A DNA stretch of 64,000 bases from Ruminococcus_C sp963590855 (GTDB lineage Bacteria; Bacillota; Clostridia; Oscillospirales; Ruminococcaceae): contig CAVAQT010000007.1 in NCBI GenBank assembly GCA_963590855.1, positions 1 through 64,000 on the forward strand, given 5' to 3'. The notes below the pieces were generated by a model, which worked only from the letters and a program-made list of their open reading frames with translations, ran no database searches and was not told the DNA's origin. Both the position numbers and the translations under genes were made by a program. Below are positions 33,801-42,265 of this stretch, in pieces (positions within the stretch are counted from its first letter, which is position 1; every line of letters begins with the position of its first letter).

Positions 33801-34304
33801 CAGAAGGACGGCGAACGTGTCTTGCTGATCGCTACGGTGCAGAATGTGAAGCAGCATACCACAAAGCAAGGAGATACCATGTGCTTTCTCACTTGCGAAG
33901 ATCAGAGCGGCACAGCCGACTGTGTTGTTTTTCCGTCGTTGTATCCGGCGGCGCGGCAGCACCTGCAAAAGGAGAAGATCCTCTTCCTGCGCGGAAGGCT
34001 GTCTCAGAAGGAGGATACTGTCAGCGTATTGTGCGACAGCATTCTCACAGAAGAGGAGTTCTTTCGGACGCTGTCCCAGGGGAAACTGTGCATCAAGGCG
34101 GATTCGCAGCAGACGGAAGAACTGCGGCAGATTCTGCATTTACTGCAGCGATATCCGGGGCATGTGTCAGTTTGTTTTTACCTGACCGATCAGAAAAAGA
34201 TGCTTTCTCCCCGTGGCGGTCAGCAGATCGAGATCAGCAGAGAGCTGTATGATGCACTATGCAGTGTTGTCCCCTCAGAACGAATCGGTTTTCTTCCGGC
34301 TTAA
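30849..34304 (+). CDS. dnaE: DNA polymerase III alpha subunit (DnaE type)
   Basis: Replicative or lesion-tolerant polymerase subunit of 1151 residues. PHP domain first (FVHLHVHSEYSLLDG, ALTDHGVMYG). The polymerase core has GPGRGSGAGS and the catalytic PDFDIDFC (PDxDxDF), and a helix-hairpin-helix region lies near 800-870. An OB-fold follows at about 985-1060 (VLLIATVQNVKQHTTKQGDT). GTG start at 30849 overlaps the end of whiA. DnaE followed by pfkA is a common Firmicutes order. Low-GC Gram-positives usually also carry PolC; it is not in this window. Confidence 0.97.
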   Translation: MPQIPENAFVHLHVHSEYSLLDGACRIPKLIEHVKALGQTAVALTDHGVMYGVMPFYQAAKEAGIKPILGCEVYVARRTRHDREHSLDSKSYHLILLCENQTGYQNLVKLVSLASLEGFYQKPRVDWELLSQYHEGLICLSGCLAGEIPRLLSENDYAGAKQTALRYQALFGKENYFLEIQNHGIREELRNLPQLIRLSRETGIPLAATNDAHYLRKEDAAMQEVLLCIQTGRTLDDPEHMHFETEEFYLKSTAEMVALFSDIPEAVTNTARIAARCQVEFQSGKIWLPKFTMEGVSDCRKLFLQLCLDGLRKHYGNHPSQEVLDRLRMEISVITQMGYVDYFLIVWDYINFARSHDIPVGPGRGSGAGSLCAYCMGITQIDPIRYQLLFERFLNPERVSMPDFDIDFCIEGRQRVKEYVISRYGADRVSEIITFDLMKARGAVRDTGRAMGLPYGLCDRIAKSIDSRNTIAESMASKDGEELRKLYETDAQAKKLLDMAMQLEGMPRHASTHAAGVLISAVPITDLVPLQRSEETVVTQYPMGVLEYMGLLKFDFLGLRNLTIIRDCVRAVQTREPDFSADNIPLDDPAVYAMLSKGDTTGVFQFESTGMRHVLMRLKPRCLEDLTIALSLYRPGPRSSIDLYLENRRHPEQIVYAHPLLEPILKPTYGCMVYQEQVMEICRVLSGYSYGRADIVRRAMAKKKQEAMARERQAFIYGSDGSDGSSPCCGAVANGVSVETANAIFDEIAVFADYAFNKAHAVSYAYLAYQTAYLKVHYFADDMAALLTSVTGDTGKIMEYLTACQNASVKVLPPHVNDSTAAFARSGNDIRFGLLAVKGLGRGFIRAIEEQRQKNGKFTGLEDFCSRMLPAGLQKQALDSLIRCGALDGLGLNRRQMLEYQEQILADCRDVRSSVVTGQMNLFGGDDGQSVPMNQIPPLPEYDRAYLLQLEHDSMGLYLSGHPLEQTVWLRQLCHAQNAALLREQKDGERVLLIATVQNVKQHTTKQGDTMCFLTCEDQSGTADCVVFPSLYPAARQHLQKEKILFLRGRLSQKEDTVSVLCDSILTEEEFFRTLSQGKLCIKADSQQTEELRQILHLLQRYPGHVSVCFYLTDQKKMLSPRGGQQIEISRELYDALCSVVPSERIGFLPA

Positions 34305-34351
34305 TTTTTGATAAAATGTGTATGGGACTTGTTAACTTTTTCGTATACCAC

Positions 34352-34379
34352 TTGACAACCCGGGAAATATCAGTATAAT
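34352..34379 (+). promoter_or_regulatory. pfkA promoter
   Basis: TTGACA (34352-34357), 16 bp spacer and TATAAT (34374-34379), about 90 bp before the start. Confidence 0.82.
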
Positions 34380-34471
34380 AGAATAGGAATGGAATGGTGA
34401 AAGCGTATGCGGCTACTGTGCTGCGCTGCCGTTTCAAAATTTTGCCATGCGGCGGAATGGAGAATACGTTT

Positions 34472-35434
34472 ATGATTAAAACGATTGGTGTATTGACAAG
34501 CGGCGGCGATGCGCCGGGTATGAACGCAGCAGTGCGTGCTGTTGTCCGTGCAGCTCTGAAAAAGGGCATGAATGTATACGGTGTAAAGCGCGGTTACTGC
34601 GGTCTGCTGGAAGATGACATTGAACCGATGGATGAGATGAGCGTTGCCGGCATTATCAACCGCGGCGGTACCATGCTGTACACAGCAAGAAGTGCAGAGT
34701 TCCGCACAGAGCAGGGTGTACTGAAGGCAAAAGCAACATGTGAAAAGTATGGCCTGGAAGGTCTGGTTGTCATCGGCGGTGACGGTTCGTTCCGCGGTGC
34801 GGCTGATCTGTCTGCACACGGCATCCTGTGCGTTGGTCTGCCGGGTACGATCGATAACGATATCGCATGCACCGACTACACCATTGGTTATGATACTGCA
34901 ATGAACACCGCAATGGAACTGATGGACAAGCTGTCTGATACCAGCCAGTCTCACTATCGCTGCAGCGTAGTTGAGGTTATGGGTCGCGGCGCAGGTTATA
35001 TCGCACTGAACACTGGCGTGGCTTCCGGCGCACTGGAGATCATCACCAAGGAAAAGCCTTATGATCTGGACAAAATCGCAAAGAAGATGATGGAATTTAA
35101 GGCTAGAGGCAAGCAGAACTTCATCATCGTTGTTGCTGAAAATATTGGCCATGCAGAAGAAATCTCTAAGCTGATCCAGGAAAAGACCGGTATCGAATCC
35201 CGTGCAACCATTCTGGGTCATGTACAGCGCGGCGGTTCTCCGACAGTTCGTGACCGTGTTGCTGCAACAGAAATGGGCTATTATGCAGTAGAACTGCTGG
35301 AGCAGGGCATCGGCAACCGCGTTGTTGGTATGCAGGGCGGCAAGGTCGTTGACTTTGATATTCAGGAAGCTCTGTCTATGACAAAGCCGTATGATGAAAA
35401 GCTGCACCAGATCGCAGAAGATGTCGCATTCTGA
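34472..35434 (+). CDS. pfkA: 6-phosphofructokinase
   Basis: Commits fructose-6-phosphate to glycolysis. 320 residues from ATG at 34472. ATP-site motifs are LTSGGDAPGMNAAVR and VVIGGDGSFRGA (GGDGS marks the ATP-dependent form). The catalytic GTIDNDI, followed by the MGRGAGYIAL region, is present. Ribosome site TGGAG lies 9 nt upstream; longer in-frame starts lie near the promoter. Codon use is strongly biased, consistent with high expression. A terminator follows. Confidence 0.97.
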   Translation: MIKTIGVLTSGGDAPGMNAAVRAVVRAALKKGMNVYGVKRGYCGLLEDDIEPMDEMSVAGIINRGGTMLYTARSAEFRTEQGVLKAKATCEKYGLEGLVVIGGDGSFRGAADLSAHGILCVGLPGTIDNDIACTDYTIGYDTAMNTAMELMDKLSDTSQSHYRCSVVEVMGRGAGYIALNTGVASGALEIITKEKPYDLDKIAKKMMEFKARGKQNFIIVVAENIGHAEEISKLIQEKTGIESRATILGHVQRGGSPTVRDRVAATEMGYYAVELLEQGIGNRVVGMQGGKVVDFDIQEALSMTKPYDEKLHQIAEDVAF

Positions 35435-35456
35435 TGAATTTTTGCGTGAATATAAA

Positions 35457-35491
35457 AGGGGTGGACGTGCGAGAGTGCGTCCGCTTTTTTT
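35457..35491 (+). terminator. pfkA terminator
   Basis: GTGGACG and CGTCCGC form the stem, followed by seven T residues, 27 bp after the stop codon. Confidence 0.88.
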
Positions 35492-35502
35492 GTCACAGAT
35501 AC

Positions 35503-35531
35503 TTGCAATTTTGTGCAATTTGCTGTATAAT
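35503..35531 (+). promoter_or_regulatory. proC promoter
   Basis: TTGCAA (35503-35508), 17 bp spacer and TATAAT (35526-35531), 50 bp before proC. Confidence 0.75.
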
Positions 35532-35581
35532 AGAAATCGTTGACGAACACGCTCTAAGGAAATCGTGAAAGAAGGAAAAAT

Positions 35582-36382
35582 ATGAATACCATTGGATTTA
35601 TTGGTGCAGGCAATATGGGCAGTGCCATTTTGAGAGGCATCGCCGGAAGCAGCATGAAGCAGGACGCTTCGTTGTATGCCTATAATCCTACAGAAGCAAA
35701 GGTAGACGCGCTGGCAGACTGCGGTGTGCAGAAATGCAGCAGCGCTGCGGAAGTTGTGGAGAAGAGCCGCTATGTATTCCTGGCGATCAAACCGCAGAAG
35801 TTTGGGGAGGTACTGCCTCAGATCGCAGATGCGGTGAAAGAAGAAACGGTTCTGGTTTCCATTGCAGCCGGCATTGGTGCGGACTATATTCGCAAGCTGA
35901 CAAAGTCTTATGCAAAGGTTGTTCTGGCGATGCCGAATACACCGCTGCTGTTGGGTGAGGGTGCAACTGCACTGGCAAAAGATGATTCTGTCAGTGATGC
36001 AGAGTTCGCCGTTGTCCGGGATATTTTCGGCAGCTGCGGTATGACGGCAGTGATCGCACCGGAGCAGATGAAGGAGATCATTGCGATCAATGGCAGCAGC
36101 CCGGCGTTTATCTATCTGTTTGCGAAGAGTTTTCTGGATTATGCCGCTAAAGTGGGTCTGCCGGAAGCGTCTGCAAAGGAACTCTTTGCTCAATCCTTGA
36201 TCGGGTCTGCAAAGATGATTACAGATTCCGGCTATTCCATTACGGAATTGATCCGTCAGGTTTCCTCACCGGGCGGAACGACACTTGCCGGTCTGGATCA
36301 GCTGTATGAGGGAAAAATGCCGGACGCTGTGGAGCATGCCTGCGAAAGCTGCACCAAACGTGCGTATGAACTGGCAAAGTGA
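35582..36382 (+). CDS. proC: Pyrroline-5-carboxylate reductase
   Basis: Last step of proline synthesis. 266 residues. Rossmann motif IGFIGAGNMGSAILRG, VFLAIKPQ, AMPNTPLLLGEG, and the C-terminal family signature LIRQVSSPGGTTLAGLDQL, all typical. Ribosome site AAGAAGGAAA. No clear terminator follows, so the next gene, 90 bp on, may be cotranscribed. Confidence 0.96.
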   Translation: MNTIGFIGAGNMGSAILRGIAGSSMKQDASLYAYNPTEAKVDALADCGVQKCSSAAEVVEKSRYVFLAIKPQKFGEVLPQIADAVKEETVLVSIAAGIGADYIRKLTKSYAKVVLAMPNTPLLLGEGATALAKDDSVSDAEFAVVRDIFGSCGMTAVIAPEQMKEIIAINGSSPAFIYLFAKSFLDYAAKVGLPEASAKELFAQSLIGSAKMITDSGYSITELIRQVSSPGGTTLAGLDQLYEGKMPDAVEHACESCTKRAYELAK

Positions 36383-36472
36383 GAAGTTTTTGACTGCATC
36401 ATAATTGAAAAGAACGCTGCATAGGATAGGAGCAGGTACAAGCCAATTTGCAAAGCAAAGGAGCGATCTGCG

Positions 36473-37060
36473 ATGATCCGAAAACGAACAACACTGACAA
36501 CAACAGAACGAAAACAGCGCCTGTTCTGTATGCTGTTTGCCTGTGTGCTGCTAGGTGCGGCATGGGGCATTGTGATGCTGCGATGGCAGTATGACGGAGC
36601 GCCTGCGGAATGGTCAAGCTTTATGGGCATGTTTTTTCATACCAAGAAAACGGTGCCTGCACTGTGGCTGGAGGGCATGCAGGGCGGCAGCCTGTTCCTG
36701 CTGGGATTTTTTCTCATGGGATTTTCCGCAGTTGGACAGCCTTTTGCCTGGCTGATACTGCTGACTTATGGCGTATGCATGGGCGGTGCACTGCAAACAC
36801 AGTGTGCTGCCGGAAATGTTTTGCTCTGCGGGGCTTCCCTGTTGTGCTATTTTGTGCCGCTTTCCGCATTGTTGGTGGTTGCAGCACGGGAATCGCTGCG
36901 GTTTTCTCAGAAATTTGCAGCGTATGTATTCCGGAATGACCCGGCAGAACAGATGGAACACCAGTTTCGGATGTATTGCGCCCGTTTTGTAGTGCTGCTG
37001 TTGTTTCTGCTGCTGTTGTCAGCACTCTATGGAGTCGCGTTTTATGCGGCGATATCCTGA
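36473..37060 (+). CDS. SpoIIM-like membrane protein
   Basis: A 195-residue integral membrane protein with about five hydrophobic segments. The block GGSLFLLGFFLMGFSAVGQPFAWLILLTYGVCMGG, in parts, resembles the SpoIIM/DUF95 family, whose Bacillus member is part of the engulfment machinery. The overall fit is weak, so sporulation function is not assured. Start at 36473 behind AAAGGAG. Neighbours are proC and a YesL-like protein. Confidence 0.5.
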   Translation: MIRKRTTLTTTERKQRLFCMLFACVLLGAAWGIVMLRWQYDGAPAEWSSFMGMFFHTKKTVPALWLEGMQGGSLFLLGFFLMGFSAVGQPFAWLILLTYGVCMGGALQTQCAAGNVLLCGASLLCYFVPLSALLVVAARESLRFSQKFAAYVFRNDPAEQMEHQFRMYCARFVVLLLFLLLLSALYGVAFYAAIS

Positions 37061-37164
37061 ATTCGATTCTCATAGGCAGCAGCAAATCGATCTCATGATG
37101 CTTGAAAACAAAACGCACTCTTTTATCAAAACATCTTCTGAAAAAATGAAAGGAAATTTTGTCT

Positions 37165-38130
37165 ATGGGTCTGTTTGGATCAAACTACGAGCGAGCCGGT
37201 TCTGGTATCGCAAAAAACGCGCCAAAGAAAAAAGGATTTTTCCGCTTTTTTGAGATATTTGGCAGAAAGTTCTGGAAACTGCTTGAACTGAATCTGCTGT
37301 ACTTTCTTAGCTTTTTGCCGGTGATCGGTGCGGTTGCTCTGATTTTTGCGATCAATTCCCAGTTGGGGATTATTTTGGCAGTGGCATGTCTGGTGCTGTT
37401 TGCGGTGATTATCGGGCCGGCAACTGCGGCGCACACCAAAATCCTGAAAAATTTCGTTATGGAAAAGCCAACATTCCTGGTGCATGATTTTTTCAAAACA
37501 TTCTGCTCGGAGTTTAAGCACTCCTGTGTCATCGGCGTGTTGGACTGCCTGCTGGCATGCTGCATTTCGGCGGCATTCTATGTGTATCCAAAGCTCATCG
37601 AGCAGTCGGGAAGCAAGGTATACTACATCTTTTTTGCCATTACACTGAGCATCGGCGTGATCGCACTGCTCATGAACTTCTATATTTTCCCGATGCTGGT
37701 CTCCACCAATTTGTCTTTGAAAAATGTGCTGAAAAACTCTCTGGCACTGTCGGTGGTTGCTTTGAAAACGAATATCATTACCATGCTGATACTGGCAGCG
37801 GTGGCAGCAGTCTATGTGTTGGTTTTCATGTATGTAAATATCAAGTATTCCATGATTCTCCTGTTCCTGCTGCCGGTTATGCCGGCTTCCTGGCTGGGAC
37901 TGGTGATTACCTTCCAGAGCTATCCGATCATTCAGAAGTATATCATTAACCCGTACTATGAACAGCGCGGTGAGGTCAATCCGGAATTGGCGCAGGCTTC
38001 TGCATCGGAGGAAGAAACTGTATTTGAAGATATGGGCGGTAAGGAAAAGCCCATCGAACCGCCGAAAAAAGCCGGCGGCAAGAGCTCCGGCAGCCGTTCA
38101 CACAAGGGAAAAGGAAAAATTATTTCTTAA
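37165..38130 (+). CDS. YesL/DUF624-like membrane protein
   Basis: A 321-residue protein with about six membrane segments (about 35-270) and a basic, Lys/Gly/Ser-rich C-terminal tail (KKAGGKSSGSRSHKGKGK). LELNLLYFLSFLPVIGAV and FAVIIGPATAAHTKI are typical of the DUF624 family, usually near sugar transporters or envelope genes. ATG at 37165 (MGLFGSNYE) after AAAGGAAA is preferred to TTG at 37159. Function unknown. Confidence 0.72.
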   Translation: MGLFGSNYERAGSGIAKNAPKKKGFFRFFEIFGRKFWKLLELNLLYFLSFLPVIGAVALIFAINSQLGIILAVACLVLFAVIIGPATAAHTKILKNFVMEKPTFLVHDFFKTFCSEFKHSCVIGVLDCLLACCISAAFYVYPKLIEQSGSKVYYIFFAITLSIGVIALLMNFYIFPMLVSTNLSLKNVLKNSLALSVVALKTNIITMLILAAVAAVYVLVFMYVNIKYSMILLFLLPVMPASWLGLVITFQSYPIIQKYIINPYYEQRGEVNPELAQASASEEETVFEDMGGKEKPIEPPKKAGGKSSGSRSHKGKGKIIS

Positions 38131-38146
38131 TTCACAAAATAAACGC

Positions 38147-38175
38147 TTTACAAATGGCGCAAAATGTGGTATAAT
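38147..38175 (+). promoter_or_regulatory. rpsO promoter
   Basis: TTTACA (38147-38152), 17 bp spacer and TATAAT (38170-38175). The leader of about 110 nt contains the hairpin GAAAAGC / GCTTTTC at about 38212-38230, a possible S15 autoregulatory element as known for other rpsO leaders. Confidence 0.8.
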
Positions 38176-38292
38176 ACTTTTTGTCATGTACTTGGAATCT
38201 GGAGTAAGCCCGAAAAGCACACGGCTTTTCAGAATGGGAGTTCACCTGCCTTTTTCTATGTGCATGAGAAATATTCAATGAGGTGAAAGAAC

Positions 38293-38559
38293 ATGCTGTT
38301 GAAAGAAGAAAAAACTGAAATCATCGAGAAAAACCGTACCCACGAGAACGATACCGGATCTCCGGAAGTACAGATCGCGATCCTGACCAAGAGAATCAAT
38401 GATCTGACTGCTCATCTGAAGTCTCACAAGAACGACCATCACTCCAGACGCGGTCTGCTGAAGATGGTTGGTCACAGAAGAAACCTTCTGAACTACCTGA
38501 AGAAGAAGGATGTAAACCGCTATCGTGCAACAATCGAAAAGCTGGGTATCCGTAAGTAA
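38293..38559 (+). CDS. rpsO: 30S ribosomal protein S15
   Basis: Binds 16S rRNA early in small-subunit assembly. 88 residues, exact family length. ENDTGSPEVQIAILTKRINDLTAHLKSHKNDHHSRRGLL, read in parts, and MVGHRRNLLNYLKKKD are the S15 signature. It precedes pnp, a widespread order. A hairpin lies between them. Confidence 0.98.
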   Translation: MLLKEEKTEIIEKNRTHENDTGSPEVQIAILTKRINDLTAHLKSHKNDHHSRRGLLKMVGHRRNLLNYLKKKDVNRYRATIEKLGIRK

Positions 38560-38577
38560 GAAACAACGACGAAAAAG

Positions 38578-38615
38578 GAAAGGCAGTACAGAGCCAAGGG
38601 CTTTGTCTGCCTTTC
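38578..38615 (+). terminator. Hairpin between rpsO and pnp
   Basis: GAAAGGCAG and CTGCCTTTC form the outer stem, with an inner ACAGAGCC / GGCTTTGT stem. The T-tract is poor, so this may be a partial terminator or a processing site for the rpsO-pnp mRNA. Confidence 0.6.
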
Positions 38616-38701
38616 TGTGTATGATATCGATTCCAAACTGAGTATTGGCAGGGCTTTTGCAGTTTTGACGATTGGGATCGAGAAAGGAAAGACAAAAGAA
38701 A

Positions 38702-40828
38702 ATGTTTGAAAATGCACAAAGATTTGAAACGACTTTTGCCGGAAGACCGCTTTCGGTAGAAACCGGAAAAACCTGCGTTCTGTCGAATGGTTCCTGCTGG
38801 GTTCGCTACGGCGAAACTGTTGTTATGGCAAATGTAACTGCTAGTGCCAAGCCCAGAGAAGGAATTGACTTTTTCCCGCTGTCTGTGGATTACGAAGAGC
38901 GGATGTATTCCGTGGGCAAGATTCCCGGCTCGTTCACTAAGCGTGAGGGTAAGCCCTCAGAAAAGGCGATCCTGACTTCCCGTATGGTAGACCGTCCCAT
39001 CCGTCCGCTGTTCCCGAAGTCCATGCGGAATGATGTGTCTGTTGTGATGACTGTTCTGGCAGTAGATCCGGACTGCGCACCGGACATTGTGGGCATGATC
39101 GCAACCTCCATTGCGCTGTCTATTTCCGATATTCCCTGGAATGGGCCGATCGCCGGCATCAGCGTTGGACTGGTAGACGGCGAGATCGTGCTGAATCCGA
39201 CGCTGGAGCAACGGCAGCACAATGACCTGCATCTGACTGTTGCAGGTACGAAGGACAAGATCGTCATGATCGAGGCCGGCGCTAACGAAGTGCCGGAGGA
39301 TACCATGCTCCAGGCGATTCTCACCGGTCACGAGGAAATCAAAAAGCTGGTTGCCTTTATTTCCGACATCCAGGCAAAGATCGGCAAGGAAAAGTTTGCT
39401 TTTGAGGCGCACGAGGTTGATCAGGAACTGTTCGAGAATGTGGATGCCATGGTACACGACCAGGTGGCGCATGCGCTGGACACCAACGATAAGAATGAGC
39501 GAGATGCTCGCCTGCGCCCGATCATTGATGCAGCACACGAAGCCTTCGATCCGGTTTGCGGCGAAGAGACTGGCATGATCGATGAGATCCTGTATCTCAT
39601 CCAGAAGAAAATTGTCCGTGCGTGGCTCTATGAGGGCAAGCGTGTAGACGGCAGAGGAATTGACGAGATCCGTCCGCTGGCAGCTGAGGTCGGCGTATTG
39701 CCTCGTGTACACGGTACTGGTCTGTTCACTCGTGGTCAGACCCAGGTGCTGACTGTGGCAACACTGGGGCCGGTCAGCGACAGCCAGAAGCTGGACGGTC
39801 TGGACGAAGAGACCTCCAAGCGCTATATGCATCAGTATAATTTCCCGTCCTACTCCGTGGGTGAGACAAAGCCCAGCCGCGGCCCGGGACGCCGTGAGAT
39901 CGGTCATGGCGCACTGGCAGAGCGCGCTCTGGTTCCGGTTCTGCCGACAGTAGAAGAATTTCCGTATGCAATGCGTCTGGTTTCTGAGGTGCTCTCCTCC
40001 AATGGTTCGACCTCTCAGGCATCGATCTGCGGTTCAACACTGGCGCTGATGGATGCCGGTGTGCCGATTCACGCGCCGGTTGCCGGTATTTCCTGTGGAC
40101 TGATTACTATGCCCAACAGCGACGAGTTCAAGACCATGGTAGATATCCAGGGTCTGGAGGACTTCTATGGCGATATGGACTTTAAGGTGGGCGGTACCAA
40201 GAAGGGTATCACTGCCATTCAGGTGGATATCAAGGTGGACGGTCTGACTCCGGCCATCATTGCAGAGGCGTTTGAAAAGACACGCAAGGCTCGTCTGTAC
40301 ATCCTGGATGAGATCATGCTCAAGGCAATCCCCGCACCGAGAGAGACCGTAGGCGAATATGCGCCGAAGATGCTCCAGATCAAGATTCCGACTGACAAGA
40401 TTCGGGACGTGATCGGACAGGGTGGCAAGGTCATTCAGAAAATGTCTGCGGACTGTGGTGTAAAGATCGACGTCAACGAGGACGGCCGCGTATTTATCAG
40501 CGGTATCTCTATGGACGGCTGCCGCAAGGCTTATCAGATGATCGAGACCATTGCAATCGATCCGGAAGTTGGCTCGATTTATAAGGGCAAGGTCGTTTCC
40601 ATTAAGCCGTTTGGTGCATTTGTAGAAATCGCACCGGGACGCGATGGTCTGGTTCATATTTCCAAGTTGGATAAGGAACGCGTAGAACGGGTGGAAGATG
40701 TCGTTTCTGTTGGTGATGCCATTATCGTAAAGATTATGGACATCAAGGATGGCAAAATCAGCCTGTCCCGTAAGGATGCTTTGGAAGAATTGGAAGCTCG
40801 TCGGAAGCAGCAGACAGAAGAAGCCTGA
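38702..40828 (+). CDS. pnp: Polyribonucleotide nucleotidyltransferase
   Basis: 3'-5' phosphorolytic exoribonuclease of mRNA decay. About 708 residues: two RNase PH-like domains (first FETTFAGRPLSVETGK, second RGQTQVLTVATLG), PNPase helical domain between, KH domain (KIPTDKIRDVIGQGGKVIQ, about 552-610) and S1 domain (SIYKGKVVSIKPFGAFVEI to the end). ATG at 38702 with GAAAGGAAAG upstream. Confidence 0.97.
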   Translation: MFENAQRFETTFAGRPLSVETGKTCVLSNGSCWVRYGETVVMANVTASAKPREGIDFFPLSVDYEERMYSVGKIPGSFTKREGKPSEKAILTSRMVDRPIRPLFPKSMRNDVSVVMTVLAVDPDCAPDIVGMIATSIALSISDIPWNGPIAGISVGLVDGEIVLNPTLEQRQHNDLHLTVAGTKDKIVMIEAGANEVPEDTMLQAILTGHEEIKKLVAFISDIQAKIGKEKFAFEAHEVDQELFENVDAMVHDQVAHALDTNDKNERDARLRPIIDAAHEAFDPVCGEETGMIDEILYLIQKKIVRAWLYEGKRVDGRGIDEIRPLAAEVGVLPRVHGTGLFTRGQTQVLTVATLGPVSDSQKLDGLDEETSKRYMHQYNFPSYSVGETKPSRGPGRREIGHGALAERALVPVLPTVEEFPYAMRLVSEVLSSNGSTSQASICGSTLALMDAGVPIHAPVAGISCGLITMPNSDEFKTMVDIQGLEDFYGDMDFKVGGTKKGITAIQVDIKVDGLTPAIIAEAFEKTRKARLYILDEIMLKAIPAPRETVGEYAPKMLQIKIPTDKIRDVIGQGGKVIQKMSADCGVKIDVNEDGRVFISGISMDGCRKAYQMIETIAIDPEVGSIYKGKVVSIKPFGAFVEIAPGRDGLVHISKLDKERVERVEDVVSVGDAIIVKIMDIKDGKISLSRKDALEELEARRKQQTEEA

Positions 40829-40856
40829 ACTGTGGGTGACGAATCGACAAAAATAG

Positions 40857-40893
40857 AAAACGCTGTGCGGCTGGATGCTGCACAGCGTTTTTT
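40857..40893. terminator. Terminator between pnp and the TM2 gene
   Basis: AAAACGCTGTGC and GCACAGCGTTTT stem with A and T runs on each side. Serves both converging units. Confidence 0.88.
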
Positions 40894-40913
40894 GCATTTT
40901 TTTGCGTGTGAAA

Positions 40914-41342
40914 TTAAACATAGTATGGATTTGGCTTAAACAGCAAGATGATAAAGTCGATCAGTACACCGATGCCGAAAAGCCCCGCAGTAAAGAGGTA
41001 CAAAATACCCATGCCAACTTTTCCCTCATAGAATTTGTGACCACCGACAAAACCCAGGAAGATGCAGAGCAAAAGTGCGACCCATTTATTTTTCTCGCGG
41101 CCTCTGCCACCTGCATTTACGTTGTTTGTGTTCGTATTGGTGTTGATATTGTCGTTGTTGATGATGATCTGCGGCTGTGCATTGTTTGCACCTTTGTTGA
41201 TATCTTCCACTTGTCTGCCGCATAATGTACAGATCACTGCATCATCCGGAATTTTTCCGCCGCAATGTTTGCAAAATTTTGTTTTTGTCTCCGGTGCTGC
41301 CTGCGGCTGTACCGGAGTTGTGATCGGGTTGTTTTCGTTCAT
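40914..41342 (-). CDS. Zinc-ribbon and TM2-domain membrane protein
   Basis: A 142-residue protein: N-terminal double-CxxC zinc ribbon (FCKHCGGKIPDDAVICTLCG), an Asn-rich linker with alternating Asn-Thr (about 63-83), then a TM2 domain: KNKWVALLLCIFLGFVGGH followed by KFYEGKVGMGILYLFTAG and a second helix ending FKPNPYYV. TM2 proteins are common in Firmicutes and of unknown function. It is followed in the same direction by its terminator at 40857. The lipoprotein gene on the same strand ends 30 bp upstream. Confidence 0.85.
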   Translation of the reverse strand: MNENNPITTPVQPQAAPETKTKFCKHCGGKIPDDAVICTLCGRQVEDINKGANNAQPQIIINNDNINTNTNTNNVNAGGRGREKNKWVALLLCIFLGFVGGHKFYEGKVGMGILYLFTAGLFGIGVLIDFIILLFKPNPYYV

Positions 41343-41372
41343 TAGATATATCCTCTTTTCTATTTTAATTAA

Positions 41373-41858
41373 TTACTGCGCAGAAGAAACTGCCAAAAGA
41401 TTTTGTGAAATGCGATTGCTGACCTCCAGATAATATGCCAGTTCTGCATCATTTAAATCTTCATCTTCTATTTTTTCAAATTTAGCAGTTGCAGTTGCGT
41501 ATTCTGCCATCAACTCGGAATATTCCGAAAGCATAGATAGGTCAGTTGCATCGTAGTTATTCATAAAATCACAATATTGATTCATGAAGGATTCGTAGCT
41601 GTCAATTGCTTCTTTGACATCTGGTCGAATGTCACCGCTTGTTTCGACATCGCTATTTTCTAGAGTTTCTTCAATGCTGCTTTCTTCGGCAGAGGTTTCA
41701 GTCAGGCTAGATTCTTCTTCACTGCTTTCTTCAATACTAGTCTCTATTGCTGATGTTTCCACAGCTTTTGAAGAACTGTTGTTTTCCGTTCCAGAACACC
41801 CTCCCATTACCGCAATCATAGAGATTGTCAGCATTCCTATAATCCATTTTTTTCGCAT
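41373..41858 (-). CDS. Lipoprotein with Ser/Glu/Thr-rich low-complexity region
   Basis: A 161-residue secreted lipoprotein. The signal peptide ends in the lipobox VMGGC (Cys about 21). Residues about 28-75 are an acidic low-complexity run of ETS, EESS and SIEE units, likely a wall-spanning linker. The C-terminal about 80 residues form an amphipathic helical domain (FMNQYCDFMNNYDATDLSMLS, in parts), resembling the DUF6591-type lipoproteins of Clostridia from memory. Promoter at 41914-41942. Function unknown. Confidence 0.75.
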   Translation of the reverse strand: MRKKWIIGMLTISMIAVMGGCSGTENNSSSKAVETSAIETSIEESSEEESSLTETSAEESSIEETLENSDVETSGDIRPDVKEAIDSYESFMNQYCDFMNNYDATDLSMLSEYSELMAEYATATAKFEKIEDEDLNDAELAYYLEVSNRISQNLLAVSSAQ

Positions 41859-41913
41859 AACGTCCTCCTTAAATATTTGATTTTGTCACGGCTTTCTCAA
41901 ATGTGACAAGTTT

Positions 41914-41942
41914 ATTATAGCACGTTTTGTTCTAAATGTCAA
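41914..41942 (-). promoter_or_regulatory. Promoter of the lipoprotein unit
   Basis: TTGACA (41937-41942), 17 bp spacer and TATAAT (41914-41919) with TG-C before it. Confidence 0.8.
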
Positions 41943-41998
41943 TAGAATAATTCATGCTAGCATAAAATAGAACCATAAACTTGAAAGGGTGATATTTT

Positions 41999-42214
41999 AT
42001 GCAGTATATTCGCATTCGCAACTTACGGGAGGACATGGACATGACGCAAACCGATATGGCAAAAGTGCTGTTTATCAGTCAGCGCACCTATAGCTACTAC
42101 GAATCCGGCGGACACGATATTCCTACGGAGGTTTTGGTACAGATTGCGGATTTCTTTCATGTGTCTGTGGATTATCTATTGAATCGGACAGACAACCGCG
42201 AAATCAACCGTTGA
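41999..42214 (+). CDS. Small XRE-family HTH regulator
   Basis: A 71-residue Cro/CI-type DNA-binding protein, essentially one HTH domain: IRNLREDMDMTQTDMAKVL, then ISQRTYSYYESGGHDIPTEVL and ending VSVDYLLNRTDN. Ribosome site AAAGGGTG. The perfect 10 bp palindrome ATGCTAGCAT at 41954-41963, between it and the divergent lipoprotein promoter, could be its operator. Targets may include the lipoprotein gene; this is inference. Confidence 0.88.
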   Translation: MQYIRIRNLREDMDMTQTDMAKVLFISQRTYSYYESGGHDIPTEVLVQIADFFHVSVDYLLNRTDNREINR

Positions 42215-42265
42215 CAGAAAAGCAAAACGCGCACAGGCGACTGCCCGTGCGCGTTGGTGCTGTGG

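Noticed and set aside
34370..36193. Minus-strand open frame of 607 codons opposite pfkA and proC
   Set aside because: Antisense shadow of two conserved enzymes and crosses their promoter and terminator signals.
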